From assembly GCA_015178975.1 (NCBI GenBank), contig WHVD01000064.1:186001-250000 (forward strand): 64,000 nt of DNA, read 5' to 3'. Below, in pieces: positions 1 through 10,599 of this stretch; position 1 is the first letter of the stretch, and the number at the start of each line of letters is the position of its first letter. The notes under the pieces were generated by a model. The model saw only the letters and a program-made list of their open reading frames with translations. It ran no database searches and was not told where the DNA came from. The stretch is from Hysterangium stoloniferum. Lineage: Eukaryota; Basidiomycota; Agaricomycetes; Hysterangiales; Hysterangiaceae. The translations under genes were made by a program, and so were the position numbers.

Positions 1-2379
1 GTCTCCATGAGCACGAGAAGGATCGCCTGTGCAAACATATATCCACGTAACGAGGCGCTACGAGCACTGCGAAATGCATTGGTCATCCATGTCTCCCTGA
101 TCGCGTGATTGTGCTTTTGGAAAACCGAGCTGAGGGAGAGAACTACCAATGGTTCGGAAATGTATACAGGATAGTTCATATTACGTTTGAATTGCCAAGG
201 GTTCGTCATCGTGTCCAAAAAACCTATGCCATACCCAATTATGTCGTGCATATGGCCTTCGATGGGGATGTACGTAAGTTCACTTCCTAAAGTCCACCGC
301 ATAAGAACGTCAACTAAGTTTCCTAACAATTCCTCTCCTATCAAATATGCGGTCAGTCCATACATCAGTAAAAAATATATCACACTTACTGTTCTGTTCT
401 TTGCAAATGTGGTTCAAATCACAAATTGGGCTATAATGGCCGATCATCGAGGACATCTCAAGGGAAATGGGGGGTTCACCAGCCTCCAGTTCGATTGTGT
501 CAGTGAGTTTGAATCCAGTCAACTGCTCAACGAACGAGGTGAAGACACGGTGACGCGGAACATTTTCGAAGCAGAGGAAAAGCTCTATGAGGCTAGCTGT
601 AAGGCGGTGACTACAATATGAACGATGAGAATGAATCTTGTAGGGTCAAATGATAGACATACCGGCCAGAAAACCAGTACATTATACGCTTCAATAATAG
701 TCGATCTGAGTCATTTTCGGAGAGAGTGAGGTATCGGCGAATATAATCCTCTTGAGAAGAATCACCCCTCGTGAAACGCCCAATATCAGTGAAGACTAGG
801 GGCCGTGCAAACCTGTCTGTCCGTTTTGCGGAAAGAGAACCTGCGGTATTCTGCACCATTTCCATCGACAGACCCGTTCCCGAAAGAATAATCCCAGATA
901 TAATTTCAGAGTCCAAAAAAAAACTATACATTTCATGAAGAATGGGGCGCAGATCTGACCCAGTGTCGGAGCGAAAGTACTCTTTCAAATGGTCGGCAGC
1001 CACCTGTGCCTCGTCGATCACGGCGAATAGAGGTGTGAATCCCGCTGGAAACAAATCTTTCCTCTTATTCATAAACTGATTTAGCATGGAATTGATACTT
1101 GTGATCATGATATCAGTGTCAGCGTGCCGAATGGTTTGAAGGATTGTGACGAAGAGGTCGTCACCCTTCTGGGACAAGCGGGGTGGCAAAGCTTGAGCAA
1201 GAACCCATCGCCGTCGAGCTACCGTAGCATCTGTGTTAAGAGGAAGGTATTTCACAAGTTGCTTCAGGACGAAGACGCGCGCAAACAACAACATTGCGAA
1301 GACGCGGTCTGCAGATTCAGCGTTTTTGCTATGCCCATCACTGTCTCCTGTGTTCCAGGTGCTCATAGTTTGCAACATTTTCGTCGCTACATTGAAGTCG
1401 TTGGAGCCAGATGCTGGGCCTCCTGTGTTCTTGCACGAAATATAAAGGCCCCAATTCCAGCAAAGACCGTCAAGTGAAAGGCGTGTTTTACCCGAGCCAG
1501 AAACGCCGAATAGATGGCTGGAAAGAGCAAGATTAGGATGAGCTGTTTTTACAATTGTGCGGATGCCACGAACACTGTATCATCGATGAACAATTTTTCG
1601 ATCCGCTTGTTGTCCACATGCCTGCCGAGGTCGTGAAGGAGAAGAATTGGATCAAGGGGCAGATAAACGCCGAGGTCTGTAACTTTGTCGTGACGTTGGA
1701 TTGAGTCGAGATATCCGTCCAATTTCCCAATAGCCAAGTATTTAATGTAGTTCTCAAAGTCTTTAAACGCGGCGGCAGTCTTCCTTTCCGTCTGTTCGAG
1801 GGTGAGACGTGGGGATAATTCTAATGAAAACTGTTCACAACCATCCACACTAAAAGGTACACGACCTACCATCGGCTGCATTTCTTATGCGTGTCCCGGC
1901 AGGCGGGGTGTGCGGTGGTTGGCTGTGGTCTGATTGGAGCATCTCTAATAAGAGCGATGAGGACAAATGGCGCGACAGTAATAAACTAGAAACTTACCAA
2001 GGCTCCGAATCTCTGAAAACGATTCTTTTTGTAAACATTCGCCCAATAAGTTGAAGAGCTCATCGTTCTCCTCGATACACTTGCGAACATTGCGACGGTT
2101 GTCTAGGGCGGGGAGGAGAGGTGGATTGGCCGTTTCAGCAATTTGAGACAGAAGGGCGACAGCCAATTCGACATCGAACTCTTGCAGGCCTGATTGGACG
2201 GCCACGCGAATTACGGCAATATTAGTATTCTTTAACACCTCACCATCTTCCCTCTGCTCGTCTTCAAGAGAGGTGCGTCGTGTGGTCGTACGAAGAAGTT
2301 TCTTGGTTGAGGATTGGTTAGCAGACTGCGAGGATGAAGACCGCTGGGTATCATGAGGGAGCTGTGGTCGATTGGACAT
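1..2379 (-). CDS. P-loop NTPase of a basidiomycete-expanded family; C-terminus beyond the left edge
   Basis: Reads right to left from the ATG at 2379. Exons that keep one frame: 2379-1998, then a second exon starting at 1883 or 1865 (two usable acceptors), then to 663, 610-390 and 337 to the window edge. Introns 611-662 and 338-389 are each 52 nt GT-AG, and joining across them gives a continuous protein. The first ~125 residues are Ser/Thr/Arg rich. Walker A is GVSGSGKT (about 1507-1484) and a Walker B-like LFAVIDEAQ lies near 1031-1005. After intron 611-662 the text GRHRLTASLIELFL follows, as I recall it in many agaricomycete NTPases, some attached to Crinkler-type proteins; no Crinkler header is seen here. 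The frame changes just before Walker A: either a 35-nt intron (1518-1552, with a CTAAT branch-like site) or a one-base lesion. Function unknown beyond probable nucleotide binding. Confidence 0.75.
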
Positions 2380-2399
2380 GATAGTGGTGGGCAGAGATG

Positions 2400-2860
2400 A
2401 CAGGAGACACGAAGCTCACTCGGAACTTCTTACCACCGTAGCATAGTTTCGCTGGGGGCCTTTCCACCCCCTAGCCGCAGTTGGCCATTGTTGCTTGAAG
2501 CGGATACAAATATAACAAAAAAAAAAGGAGGTCACGTGATTGCAGTTTTTTATTTTATTTTAATACATTTATATACCGCGTCGCATAACTAAGATACATA
2601 GCGGTTGGGAGAAAAGTACCCTAATGGTAGGTGGGGGCGGCAGGATGTGTATGTAGCTGGTTGGTATGGGCAAGAGGGTCGAATGAAGCCTCCCTCTCCT
2701 GACCGGTGTACCGCCCACCTGTATACTACCCGCCATTGGGTCTCAAGATTCTTGGGATTTCGTTGCACACGTAGGACGGCATGAGTCCATTATCTTATCA
2801 CTCCCTTTGGTTCCCAAGCTCAGTAGTAGACTCCTAAACAGTAACTCTGGAAGGGAAAAA
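2400..2860. other. Non-coding stretch upstream of the NTPase gene
   Basis: No credible coding region on either strand. It must contain the promoter of the minus-strand NTPase gene; no clear TATA box could be assigned. An A/T-rich run lies at about 2515-2575, and the part near 2640-2720 is G-rich and non-repetitive. Confidence 0.4.
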
Positions 2861-2918
2861 CAGTAGGGGTAGGGGTATCCCCCTGATGAGAGCTTTCGTC
2901 GGCTCGAAACCGTTACAG
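2861..2918 (+). ncRNA. Hammerhead-ribozyme-like fold (type III topology), candidate
   Basis: The strict core CTGATGA (2883-2889) and GAAA (2906-2909) flank a perfect 4-bp stem II (GAGC 2890-2893 with GCTC 2902-2905, 8-nt loop). Directly before the core is a 4-bp stem I, GGGG 2872-2875 with CCCC 2879-2882, loop TAT. Just before stem I is the triplet GTA (2869-2871), a permitted NUH cleavage site. Helix III pairs 2861-2869 with 2910-2918: six Watson-Crick pairs, one G-U and two mismatches. Every element of a type III hammerhead is thus in order. The weak helix III and tiny loop I argue for caution; no activity is claimed. Confidence 0.45.
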
Positions 2919-2939
2919 TCCATTTCCCCTAGCCACCCT

Positions 2940-3731
2940 CTACCTTAGCTGACAAAGTTTGATCTTCGGAGACAACTGATTGTGGCGAGTGATAGGGTGG
3001 TGGTCTGCCCAGTGGCACTTTGGTGGATGCTGGTGACCTTGCATTGTCATGGTCACCTGGCTAATGTAAATGAGAACTGAGGGAAAACTTTGTAACTCAG
3101 ACTTACAGTATATGTATAGAATGCTTTTGATGTCACATACACAAATGTATGTGGAGGTTGTGGACTGTAGTGGACCAAAACAGGCACATGATGCAGACAC
3201 ATCACACTGTATTCTAACATACATTACACTGTATCATACCTTACACACATATACCCCATGTCTCACTTCCATATTGTTTTACCTATTTATCCTTCCATAC
3301 TCACAACACCATACCTCAGTTGAATCACCCACTTGTGTCAACTGAGCATACTTGTTACAGGTTATGGGCCTCAAACAAAGCTGCTAAACTATTGACATAT
3401 CAGAAATTGACTGACAGACCTGACAGAACTTGTGGACACATGTTGAAAACTGTCACACACTGAGCTGAACTGTTGCCACACTGAGCTGAAAAATCTATGC
3501 TGCACTGAACCCAAACCCTGAACCTGAACTGTCAACCATTGTTCACCCCTGACTGACTAAACCTAACCCCTGCACATACCAAAAATGAATATGTCTACTC
3601 AGCCTGCCCTATTCATGCTGCAATCAGAAGACCATTTTGATGGACATAATTGGCTCACATGGCACAACACCATTTGGTCTGCTGCAGGTGCATAAAGGGT
3701 CAAAAGATACCTGGATAGAACCCTTCCCCCA
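2940..3731 (+). mobile_element. 5' fragment of a Ty1/copia-type retrotransposon (LTR end, PBS, start of gag)
   Basis: A probable LTR end (TTACA near 3359) is followed at once by GGTTATGGGCCTC, a tRNA-type primer-binding site of the kind used by copia elements. A gag-like reading frame starts at 3585 with HFDGHNWLTWHNTIW, the usual N-terminal pattern of copia Gag. It is stopped by TAA after 36 codons, continues in frame, and is cut at 3732 by the GGAGG-ended element. The LTR start is not defined; 2940 is a guess. No other part of this element is seen to the right of 13919. Confidence 0.5.
3585..3731 (+). pseudogene. copia Gag N-terminal fragment
   Basis: About 48 codons beginning at ATG 3585, with one TAA stop after residue 36. 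The segment with two tryptophans three residues apart (NWLTWHNTIW) matches the start of copia-type Gag (UBN2/gag-polypeptide-like). The 3' part is lost at the insertion of the element starting at 3733. Confidence 0.5.
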
Positions 3732-4092
3732 TGGAGGATATCTGAAAACTATTAAGTACAGTATACCAAATTCTAATATACTCTAAAGGTCATTTAAACA
3801 TCTGGGATGTGATTCAAACTTAATTTGGTCTTCCAAACTTTGGGAATGTTTAAAACTTATTTGTATATTATGAAACAAAGCATATTTCAGGAGCTGAGTA
3901 GATTATGAAAGAGGTTAATAGTTTGAAACATCAAAACTTTTAAAAAGCATATCCTGTTAAATGGTCCATTTCATGCATACAGTATGTATGTCATTGACAC
4001 CTCTCAATATATATGTATTACATTGGAATGGGTCTGTCAATCTGAACAGATTTCTACTTGATTCAACATACCAAGAATATATAGGTGGTTTC

Positions 4093-4921
4093 TGTTAAGG
4101 GACATGTGGAGCTTAGTGGAGGGTTTCTGGAGAAACCTGCAGGTAATCTGGTAGGACTTGGCTTCAGCTTATAGGCTGCGCCCTTGTGAGAATGTGATGT
4201 CCAATTTCAAACAGGTGGATGCAAAACCCAGGGAGTACAGGATAGTTGAGAAGTCGAGAGGTTGGGTGGTCAGAGGTTGGGTGGTTGGAGGTTGGGTGGT
4301 TGGAGGTTGGGTGGTTGGGTGGTCAGATTGTTGGGTGGTCAGAGCCTGTGGGCTCTGATGAGGTCAATAGAGTAGAATATATGCTAGAGTTACTGGGGGA
4401 GAACTTAGTTGATTTTCTGACTGGATTGTATGTACAAGCATCAGCTAGATTATATAGACTGTGGAATGTATGCAATACTAAATCTGGTAATAATAAAACT
4501 AAAATAAGTAATCATGAAACAAGGCAAGTAAACACCAAACTACGTAGGTGTTAGGGACAGAGTGGAATGGAGGCAGAATCCAAAACATGAACAGGTCATT
4601 TGACCCATAATGGGAACAGGGCTCAGTTAGAGAGCTGATGGGTTGTCTGGGTGGAGGCTGGTGACTGGTGCATGAAATGGAGTTGGACATATGCAGGTTA
4701 GACATGTGCAGGTTCCAGCAGAGTTGGGCATAGACAGGTTTGATGTGTGTGGGTGGTTTGTCTGATGACTGATGCACAAGACACAGAGGATTGGGAACAG
4801 ATAGGTTTGATATGTACAGGTCTGGAGCCTGGTGGGCTTTCTGGGTGATGACAACCTGGTATAGAGAGTCAGGTGCATGTAGGATGGGATCCAGACCCCA
4901 GTGGGTTTTCCAGTCCTAACA
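4093..4921 (-). repeat. 3' LTR of element A
   Basis: 829 bp, ends TGTTA and TAACA on the plus strand, collinear with 12380-13164. It has a short tandem of GGTTGGGTGGT-type units (about 4258-4340) that differs from the other LTR. The GGACTTGGCTTCAGC leader motif lies near 4157-4175. The adjacent tract 4922-4936, read on the minus strand, contains AAAGGGAGGG, a good polypurine tract for plus-strand priming. Confidence 0.9.
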
Positions 4922-5102
4922 GTACCCTCCCTTTATGCTGAAGTCCCTAGAGGCTCTAGAACTTGATAAAGTTTGTTGGTTACATGTATGTGTTAAAGAG
5001 TCATGTGATCTGGAAGGTAAGGTTCAAACATGATGAGCCTATATAAAAATTGGATTTTTATAATTTCTTTTCTTCTTTCAAACTGCCATCATCTTTTTTG
5101 AC

Positions 5103-6359
5103 ATGGGGCCAAAACCAATGCCTTGTAAACCAAATGCTGTTGCCGGGCCCTCCATGGGCTCCCCATATCAGGCTCCACTCTCTGCTGCCCAAATCTTGGC
5201 ATAGCGGGAGGAGCAGCATTGACAAAGGGAAGAAGTATTAGAGTAAACTGAAAGCTGGGGAACCACAGTATGAGACTCTCTATGTAGGTACTAAGTAGCT
5301 TAGATAGAGTGGTATAGAATATAAACCAGTGATATAGCTGGGCTTCCAGTTGAGGTTTCTACCCCTCAACTGGACTAACTATATACTGTTATACTGTACT
5401 ATATGGTCTGTGCACTGGTCTGTAGGACTATCTGCTTAGGAACCATCTAATAATAACTATCAAATGATGTGAACCAGTTGAATCTATAAAGACACAAAAG
5501 GAGATATAAGGTCATAGCTAATTGTATATACTCATATTATAACAGGAAGTGGAGAAAAGGGCCAAAGAGGTTGAGGAGGAATTGGAGAGGGAGTACCAGG
5601 TGGTGGTGGTCATGGAAAAAGAGGCTGAGGAGAAGAAGAAGAAAGAGGAGGAGGCAGTGTGGGTTGCCACAGAATGTGCTAAAACAGCCATGGAGAGGAC
5701 TGTGATTGCTGCAGGAAAGGTAAGTCCCAACAATTTACATATGTGTCCTTACTGACTCTGCTTTTTAGTGCAAAGTGGTAGAGGCTGAGTTGGAGTCCAA
5801 GGGGGAGCCAGAGAGCTCTCAAAAGGTAAGTGGCAGGTCCACAGGGATGTCTGGGGCTGACCAAGTCAATAGAAGGCAAGGAAAATGGCTCCAGTCTGTT
5901 TGGGGATAAAGAATGACCCACAGTGTTCCAGTTGCAATAACTGGAACATGGACTGCTTCTGAAAGTGTGAGTGGGGACCAGGCTGTTGGCCATGTGTGCA
6001 CCTCAAAGCCAGGTGCTCACTGGTTCACAAGCCCATGGGGTCTGTGCATGGGAAGCAGGTGGCTTGGCAGAAAGGCCTGGGGGTTTGGAGGAGGTTTTGG
6101 GACACATAGCCATGGGCATAGAGGCCCAGAACTGGTTGCTTGAAGAGAGCAACTGAGTGCAGGGGGCCATTTTGGAGACTCTCTCTGCAGGGAGTTCTGG
6201 GGATTCTTGGCAGAGTATGGTGGGTATGTTTATCAGGAGCCCCAGGTTGGGAGTTCCAAAGAGGCCAGGGATGAGGATGGGTTAGGTGAGGAGGTGACAG
6301 AACTCCAACAGGAGTTTGATAAAAATGGGCAGAAAGAACTTCCCATTAAAGTAGAATAA
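5103..6359 (+). pseudogene. Antisense spliced gene carried by element A: coiled coil plus Zn2Cys6-like cluster (decayed)
   Basis: Runs opposite to element A, between its chromodomain and 3' LTR. ATG 5103, exon 1 to 5719, intron 5720-5768 (GTAAGT..TTTTAG), exon 2 5769-5825, intron 5826-5872 (GTAAGT..CAATAG), exon 3 to TAA 6357-6359. Splice sites match the copy in element B. Exon 1 encodes a Glu/Lys/Arg heptad-like stretch (EKRAKEVEEELEREY and onward). Exon 3 has cysteines spaced C-x2-C-x6-C-x9-C-x2-C-x6-C (CSSCNNWNMDC then CWPCVHLKARC), the fungal zinc-cluster spacing, with one TGA inside the linker. A ~0.3 kb insertion (about 5235-5546) and several stops and frameshifts disable this copy. The role is unknown; DNA or RNA binding is inferred only from the cysteine spacing. 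Confidence 0.65.
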
Positions 6360-6539
6360 AAGAAAATAATAAATTTTTTTTTTTAATTTCAAAATAAAAG
6401 TGTGAAACTAAAAGTCCATGGGAGGTCTGCTAAGACTAAAATAAGACAAGTCAGAAACCTGTAAAAGCAAAGAGAGACATAGGGTGACAGGGAAAAATGT
6501 AGTGAATCCAACATATACATGGGGTCCATGGATTGTGGC

Positions 6540-8419
6540 TAGAGAGAAGATAGTGGTCTGGGTTTGAGTGGGTACGCTGTGTGAAAGTCAGTGATGATCT
6601 CCATGGCATTACTGAGTTCCATGGCCAAAATCCATGATGTCTCTTCATCAGTACCCTCGTAACCCACCTACTTGATGAAGTAAAGCAGTTTACAAGTGTA
6701 TTGATGCTTATCTATTTTTGAGTCCAAAATCTGTGAGATTTCAAACTCAGGTTCTCTGTCAATAATGACTGGAGGGGGGTGGAGATTGCATGTGGTCCGG
6801 GATAGTATTTGCAGTACACAGTTCTAGCATAGAAACATGAAATACCAGGTATACCACACACATGCTATCTGGAAGCCATAGGGTCCATGAGACTGAACCT
6901 ACTTGTTCTATTATTTCAAATGGACCTAAATATTTTTCAGCAAGTTTCTTTGATGGATGGGTAGTCTGGAAGAATTGAGCTTTGACAAAACACAATCACC
7001 AATCTTGAAGTTGGGTGACGTAATCTGGTTTTTGTCCACTGAATACAGATATTGCTCTTGGGCAGATTTTATTGTGGTCCAGAGTTCCTCGTGGAGCTCA
7101 TGGAGGTCCGTGATGACCTCTTGAGCACAGGCAGAGGTAAGATTCCATTCTGGGTGTACCATAATATTTGGATTATACCCTTTATTTACAAAGAATGGGG
7201 AAACACCGGTAGTGGCCAAGGGTGCATTGATGTAAGAAATTCTGCAAGTGGTAATAGAAATTCCAATTGTCCTGTTGATAATTGCAATATACACAGAGAT
7301 ATTCTTCCAATGTCTGATTGACACACTCAGTTTGTCCATCACCTTCCAGGTGATATCTGGACATGAAGTGTAACTTTATTTCCAAGGATTCCTGAGGAAT
7401 CTAAAGAAGTGGAATACAAATCTGATCCTCAATGAGAAGTTACATGGGATGGGACTCTGTGCTTGAAAAATACATTGATAATAAAAAGTTCTGCTAACTG
7501 CACAGATGTGATGGTACCATGTGTAGGGATGAAAATACCTTGTTTTGAGAATCTGTCAGCAATGAGTAGAATGGTGGAAAAGCCTTCAGAGTCTGGTAGG
7601 TGTTCAATGAAATTGATAGAGATAGAATTCCACAGGTATTCCAGTACCAGTAGTTGTTTCAGAAGGCCATATGGCTTGTGATGCTGTGATTTAGAATGTG
7701 GACAAGTAATGCAAGATTTACAATAGTGCTTAACAAAATCTCAGAGTCTGGGCCAAGTATATTCTCTTCTTATTATTGATAGAGTCTTGTTGAACCCAAA
7801 ATGTCCCAAGAGTGGATGGTCATGTTTGTACTGGAGAATCCTGAGGCAGAGGCCATCAGAGTCTGGTACATATATGTGATTGTCAAGTCTAATGAAACTA
7901 TGCTGGTCAAGAGACCACTGGGGTTGACCAGGGTCCATGGGATTGTCAAGGTGTCCTTTACTTATCAGATCTAGCAGAATTGCCGATAAAATATCTTGAT
8001 GTATTTCTCGATATCCATAATTATAATCCCACAGATGATGGGATGGATGAGGAAAGTTGCACAGACTGATGAGGTAAGCTGCTGGTTTGTGAAAATGGGT
8101 TTCAAGTTGTGCAGGTTTATCATGGCATAGTCATTGCTCCCCTCTTTAGGACAGATATCCCATCATCTAGTTAATGCATTGGGTTTGCTGCCAAGGTGGC
8201 TGGGTCAAAAACAGATGATCATATTGAAAGTGGACAGGTATTCAGACCAGCAGGCCTGCCAGTGGGTCAAAAGTTTCATAGTCAAAAAATAGTCCAGGTT
8301 TTTGTGATCTGTTACAATGTCAATTGGAATTCCTGTGCCCTCCAAATAGTGTTGCCAGGATTTGAAGGCTGTGAAAATCACTAGGAGTTCCTTGTCATGG
8401 ACTTCATAGTTGAGCTCTG
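6540..8419 (-). pseudogene. Element A integrase and chromodomain, 3' part of pol
   Basis: Read on the minus strand. The integrase zinc region (HDHPLLGHF, then CKSCITC) lies near 7840-7690. The catalytic core region has DSEGFSTILLIADRFSKQG but not a clean DDE set. The C-terminal part (NAPLATTGVSPFFVNKGYN) is at about 7240-7150. A chromodomain (VGYEGTDEETSWI) is near 6670-6620 with a TAG just before it. It is collinear with element B 30130-31780. Many frameshifts and stops make it non-functional. Confidence 0.8.
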
Positions 8420-9141
8420 TGTTAAGAACTAGAAACTGACTAATGCCGGTGGCCGACGGGGACTGATCGGAAGGACTTGGCTTCAGCTTATGTGCTGCGC
8501 CCTCGCAATTATCCGTTGGTTGTCCTTAAATTTCAGACGGGTGAAGACTAAATCCTAAGAAGAACCTTTCGGCGAGATACCGATCGGAACCGAAGGACAA
8601 GTCAAGTGTCGGGCCAAGGGGTCGGGGCCGAGAGTGGGCAAGCGCATGCGAAGGCGGATGGGGGATTCTTAGTATGAGACTGCTGCAGATGTATGAGGGT
8701 ATTCTGAGTTGATATTCTGATTGCCTAGTTACTACAACTACACCGGGTTCATATACAAGTAACAGGCATCTAGAAAGTACTAATGGGGAGAAGGGCAGAA
8801 AACGGTATTAGCATTAAGCTTGACTAGGAACGGGAAGTTTATGATTAGTTCGGAGGCCGATGATAACCGATAATGGAAATTACGATAAAAGGAAATAGTT
8901 CGAGGACTACAAATATAGATAGACATATGTGAAACATAGAGTGGAACGGATCAACATAATAAAAGGGACGTATCAAAACATAACCAGACAGAAAGGTGTA
9001 GTCGGGTTTGATTGACCGGAGGGCATATGTCAGCATCAGGGGACCAACGGCTTCCGAGATCTTGTCTTGTTGAAGATGTATAACTACGATATACCATCGG
9101 GGACCATCAGCGTGCGAAGGGTTGACGACACAGTCGTAACA
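8420..9141 (-). mobile_element. Solo LTR, family F, inserted in element A RNase H
   Basis: 722 bp, TGTTAAG..GTAACA, flanked by CTCTG (8415-8419 and 9142-9146). It breaks the RNase H reading frame of element A. On the minus strand a TATAT box at 8755 is followed 33 nt later by AATCAGAATAT (8722-8712), the predicted RNA 5' end. Its CG content is much higher than that of element A, so it is a later insertion. A second F LTR is at 42537-44862, and the end of a third, with its PBS, is at about 51820-51968. Confidence 0.9.
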
Positions 9142-10560
9142 CTCTGGTCCAGAAAAAGTCCAGGACAGAAAAGCCACAGAGTGGATTTCTCCATCAGAGT
9201 CCTGGATAGACAAAATTGCTTTAAGTGCATAGTCCAAGGCATCCATCTCAACAATGAGTGGAAAGTCTGGTTTCCAATGTGAAAGGATTGGAGCTGAAGA
9301 AAAAGAATCTTTTAAAAGATTGAAAGCTTTTGACACTTATCATCAAAATTCCATGGAGCACCCTTGCGTGTAAGATGAATAAGGGTGACTGTGACCTCGG
9401 AATATCCATGGATAAACCATTGGTAGAAATTGGCAAAGCCCAGGAAAGATTGTATATCTTTGACTTTTCTGGGTCCTGGCCAATCTTTGATGACTTGTAC
9501 TTTAGCTTCATCCATATGGAGTCTGTCAGATCCCATAATGAAACCTAGATATTCCACAGAGTCTGTGTCAAAAGTACATTTTTTACCATTTGCAAATAGA
9601 CCATGTTGTCTGAGTCTCTGGAGAACTTCACAGACTTGTTTGTCATGTTCTGTGGGGTCCTCAGAGTAGATAAGAATGTTGTCCAAGTAAACAATGACAT
9701 ATACATCAAGCATGTCAGAGAAAATATCATTGATAAAATGTTGAAAAACAGACAGAGCATTGGTGAGCCCGAAAGGCATCACCAACCACTCAAAAGCCTC
9801 ATAATGGGTTCTGAAAGTGGTTTTCCACTCATCTCCCACAGATATCCAGACCCAGTGGTAGGCATGTTTAAGGTCTATTTTGGTATAAATCTGGACATTC
9901 TGCAGAGCATTGAGCAGGTCAGATATAAGTGGGAGTGGATACTTTTTTTTTGTGACAGCATTGAGTCCTCTGAAATCAACACATAGTCTAAGGGATTCAT
10001 TCTTTCTCTTAACAAACAGAACAGGTGCTCCAAAAGGAGATTTCAATCTGATAAAACCTATGGACAAATGTTCATCCAGGAAATCCTGGATTGTGGAAAG
10101 TTCCATGGAGGACAGTAGGTAGATATGTCCAAGGGATGGCTGGGCACCTTCTTCAAGGTTGATTTTTAAGTCATACTCTCTGTGGGACAGAAGCTGGTCA
10201 ACTTTTTGCTTACTAAAAACATCCACAAAATCATGGTATTTCTCAGGGATGCCTTCTAGGTCAGCAGATTGCTCAGATGCTGGGGTTGAAAAATGTCTGG
10301 TTGCTTCATCAATTTTCAAATTGATAGTGAATGCCTGGAATCCATCCATTTTCATAGCTCTGATAAACACTGCAGCTTTGATAAGAGAAATGGACGGAGG
10401 TGCCATGGGTTCTGGGGAAGCCATAGGTGCCATAGGGATCACAGGGGCCCCCAAGGCTGCAGGTGCTGGGAAGGCCATGGGTGCTGTGGAGGCCATGTCA
10501 GATACAGTAGTCTCAGTGCCACAGGTGTCTGGAAAGTTATACTGTTTGATACCCAGTCAA
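9142..10560 (-). pseudogene. Element A reverse transcriptase and start of RNase H
   Basis: A long minus-strand reading frame (10496-9312) covers the RT palm and fingers: [47 protein letters not shown], then YLDNILIYSED at about 9689-9665. The second Asp of YLDD has become Asn, which removes a catalytic metal ligand. Thumb and connection motifs (SFLGFANFYQWF) follow, then the first RNase H strands up to the solo LTR at 9141. It is collinear with B 28280-29880. Confidence 0.85.
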
Positions 10561-10599
10561 TCAACAGATTGTATCGGGTAAGCCAGTTATGTCCTAGGA

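Noticed and set aside
4357-4380. Second CTGATGAG resembling a hammerhead core
   Set aside because: No GAAA partner or stem II follows; the string is part of the A-group LTR.
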